Assembly: GCA_028065725.1 (NCBI GenBank)
Contig: JAPTVL010000299.1
Coordinates: forward strand, 1 to 14,554
DNA from: Betaproteobacteria bacterium
GTDB lineage: Bacteria; Pseudomonadota; Gammaproteobacteria; Burkholderiales; Rhodocyclaceae
Direction of reading: 5' to 3'
DNA: 14,554 nucleotides
Shown: positions 13,190-14,554 of the stretch, piece after piece
Layout: the number at the start of each line of letters is the position of its first letter
Numbering within the stretch: position 1 is the first letter of the stretch
Position numbers and translations under genes: made by a program
The notes under the pieces: model-generated
What the model was told of the DNA's origin: nothing
Database searches by the model: none
What the model saw: only the letters and a program-made list of their open reading frames with translations

Positions 13190-13330
13190 TCACCTGGGTT
13201 CCAATGCCCAACTGACCTTGCCCTTGCGGGTCTTGCAGCTGGTCAGCTCCAGCCCGAGGTCGGCTTGCTTCATGGGCTCATTGTCCCGGGTGCCGCTACT
13301 CGGCAGCCAGATGCCATAGGCGCTTTTTGA
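13190..13330 (-). pseudogene. C-terminal remnant of an unidentified gene
   Basis: A minus-strand frame ending with TGA at 13190 reads AYGIWLPSSGTRDNEPMK, then QADLGLELTSCKTRKGKVSW. This looks like genuine protein rather than chance sequence (balanced composition, KTRKGKVSW). It has no start codon and meets an in-frame TAG shortly upstream (about 13343). The likely source is a gene broken when the methyltransferase cassette or the integrase region was rearranged. I do not recognise the family. Confidence 0.4.
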
Positions 13331-13361
13331 ACACCATCCCTAGCTGTGCGACTCGGCAGCC

Positions 13362-14540
13362 TCACGCGCTGACGGGTGGTCGATCTGATTCGCGCTGTCG
13401 ATCCAACCAATCCGCCCACCACTGCATCAGCCCCCGGCGCTGATCGAGATACTGTGCCCGGTTGTACGCCGCCCGAACCGCGTCAGTCTCCCGGTGCGCG
13501 AGCTGGCGTTCGATCACATCGTGCGCAAAGCCAGACTGCTCATTGAGCACCGTGGACGCCAGAGCCCGGAACCCATGCGCGGTCATCCGACCTCGATACC
13601 CCAGGCGGTAAAGCGCGAACAGGAAGGTGTTCTCCGACAGAGGATGCCCCGGGCGCAGCGGTGAATCCAGCACAAGATCGCGATCGCCGGTGAACACCCG
13701 GAGTTGTTCGAGCACCGCTCGCGCCTGCTGTGACAGCGGCACGACGTGCGGCAATCCCGCCTTCATGCGGTCCTCGGGAACCACCCAGACCGCGCCGTCC
13801 TCGCGCAGCTCGCCCCACCGCATGCCGCGCATCTCGCCGACGCGCACGAAGGTCAAGGCCAGCAACTGCAGCCCCAGGCGGGTGACCGGTTCTTCATAGC
13901 TGTCGATCGCTGCGAGCAACGCGCCAGCTTCGCAAGGTGGGATACTGGCCATCGGCTTTTTCACCTTGCGCGGCTGCAGCACCCGCACCAAACCGCCGGC
14001 ACCGTGACTCTCGATGTAACCCACGTCCTGCGCGTAGTCGAACACTGCGGCGATACGCCCGGCCACCCGATGCGCGGTTTCCACTCGGCCGCCCTTCTGC
14101 ACGGCCTGCACCACCTCGACGAGCTTCGTGCGGGGAATCTGGTCGATCGGCAGCGAACCAATCGCGGGGAACGCAAAGCGCTCCAGCGTCCCGGCAACCT
14201 GCCCCTGGTGCTTGCCGTTGGACAGGGATGGCAGTTTGATCTTGAGCCACTGCTCCGTGATTGCCTTGAATGTCGGTGCGACCTTCGCTGCGGGCGCGGC
14301 GACCGCGGCGTCGGCCGGCTCGCTCTTGGCCTGCGCATGCGCTGCCCGGGCCTGCGCCAGAGTCATGTTCGGGTAGCGGCCATAGGTCCGTGTGCGCTGT
14401 TTGCCGTTCTGCGCATAGTTGGCGCGCCAGCTCTTCAGCCCGGTGGGCGCCACAAAGAGGTACAGGCCACCGCCGTCGGTGAGTTTGTAAGGCCGCTCGT
14501 GCGGCTTGGCTGCCTCGACAGCCTTCACGGTGAGACTCAT
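13362..14540 (-). CDS. int: P4-type tyrosine integrase (392 aa)
   Basis: The N-terminal DUF4102 arm-binding domain (MSLTVKAVEAAKPHERPYKL, then TDGGGLYLFVAPTGLKSWR, YGRYPNMTLAQARA) is followed by a core-binding domain (about 90-190) and the catalytic domain. Catalytic residues are visible: R233 in FVRVGEMRGMRW, K260 in EDRMKAGLPHVVPLS, H322 and R325 in AHGFRALAS, H349 in QLAHRE, and nucleophile Y359 in AAYNRAQYL. The ending RRGLMQWWADWLD is typical of the P4/CP4 group, which usually integrates at tRNA genes. The gene is full-length and should be active. GAAGGG lies upstream of the ATG at 14540. In such elements the att site usually lies next to the 5' end of int, which would be just beyond the right edge. 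Confidence 0.97.
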   Translation of the reverse strand: MSLTVKAVEAAKPHERPYKLTDGGGLYLFVAPTGLKSWRANYAQNGKQRTRTYGRYPNMTLAQARAAHAQAKSEPADAAVAAPAAKVAPTFKAITEQWLKIKLPSLSNGKHQGQVAGTLERFAFPAIGSLPIDQIPRTKLVEVVQAVQKGGRVETAHRVAGRIAAVFDYAQDVGYIESHGAGGLVRVLQPRKVKKPMASIPPCEAGALLAAIDSYEEPVTRLGLQLLALTFVRVGEMRGMRWGELREDGAVWVVPEDRMKAGLPHVVPLSQQARAVLEQLRVFTGDRDLVLDSPLRPGHPLSENTFLFALYRLGYRGRMTAHGFRALASTVLNEQSGFAHDVIERQLAHRETDAVRAAYNRAQYLDQRRGLMQWWADWLDRQRESDRPPVSA

Positions 14541-14554
14541 GGTATCGCCCTTCA

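Larger units (their letters stand above)
13039..13361. other. Gap between kinase-like gene and integrase
   Basis: This 323-bp stretch has no intact gene. It holds the ribosome-binding site of the kinase-like gene (AGGAG at about 13041-13045), three tandem 7-mers (13101-13121), weak promoter-like boxes on the minus strand (TTGTTC 13147-13142 and TACACA 13124-13119, 17 bases apart) and a protein remnant (13190-13330). No clear terminator for the integrase was found. Confidence 0.5.

Noticed and set aside
14541..14554. attachment site or tRNA 3' end at the right edge
   Set aside because: Only 14 bases remain beyond the integrase start, and nothing in them matches a tRNA end or a repeat at the left edge.

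Overview
The window reads as the integrase-proximal end of an integrated mobile element (phage-like island or integrative element) in a GC-rich member of the Pseudomonadota. The supporting evidence is a P4-type tyrosine integrase at the right edge, a cI/cro-type switch, an AlpA-type regulator, a YdaU-type replication gene, a ParB-like gene, ssb and an HD hydrolase. No tRNA, rRNA, CRISPR array or IS transposase was seen. Neither element end is recognisable. The integrase start codon lies 14 bases from the right edge, so an att site may sit just outside the window, and the leftward operon probably continues past position 1.

Layout. (a) 151-3879, minus strand: a leftward operon of cro-like regulator, alpA-like regulator, DUF1376/YdaU-like replication gene, parB-like gene, a possible sigma-like protein and a possible small ORF. 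Most junctions overlap by a few bases. The replication gene carries 15 exact copies of CGTCACG/CGTGACG in 196 bp, which look like an intragenic iteron origin of the lambda-O type. (b) 3880-3955: a divergent control region with copies of an AGGCA-W-TGCCT operator. (c) 3956-4630: a LexA/CI-type self-cleaving repressor. (d) 4669-4709: a strong sigma70-like promoter with two perfect operators, driving a rightward operon (4738-8492). That operon encodes SSB, a 68-aa protein, an HD-domain hydrolase, a cluster of envelope proteins (lipoprotein, YqaE/Pmp3-like protein, lipoprotein with an HNH-like domain, small PnuC-like membrane protein) and a damaged second alpA-like gene.

(e) 8516-13038: a cargo cassette that is AT-richer at its 5' boundary. 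It holds a complete cytosine-5 DNA methyltransferase (+) converging, with a 51-bp tail overlap, on a two-gene minus-strand operon. The first gene of that operon encodes a 787-aa protein with two GHKL ATPase folds, an N-terminal MORC/MutL/HSP90-like one and a C-terminal histidine-kinase-like one. The second encodes a receiver-domain protein with a long helical C-terminus. No restriction endonuclease is visible. This trio is the best candidate for an undescribed system: a DNA-modification gene tied to a two-component-like ATPase pair, plausibly defensive. (f) 13039-13361: a gap with short tandem repeats and a gene remnant. (g) 13362-14540: the integrase.

How it fits together (inference): in the integrated state the CI-like repressor would silence both the leftward replication operon and the rightward ssb operon. 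DNA damage would trigger its self-cleavage and induce replication and excision. The envelope genes and the methyltransferase/GHKL/receiver cassette would be accessory functions affecting the host or competing elements. All functions are read from sequence motifs alone; no database search was run.
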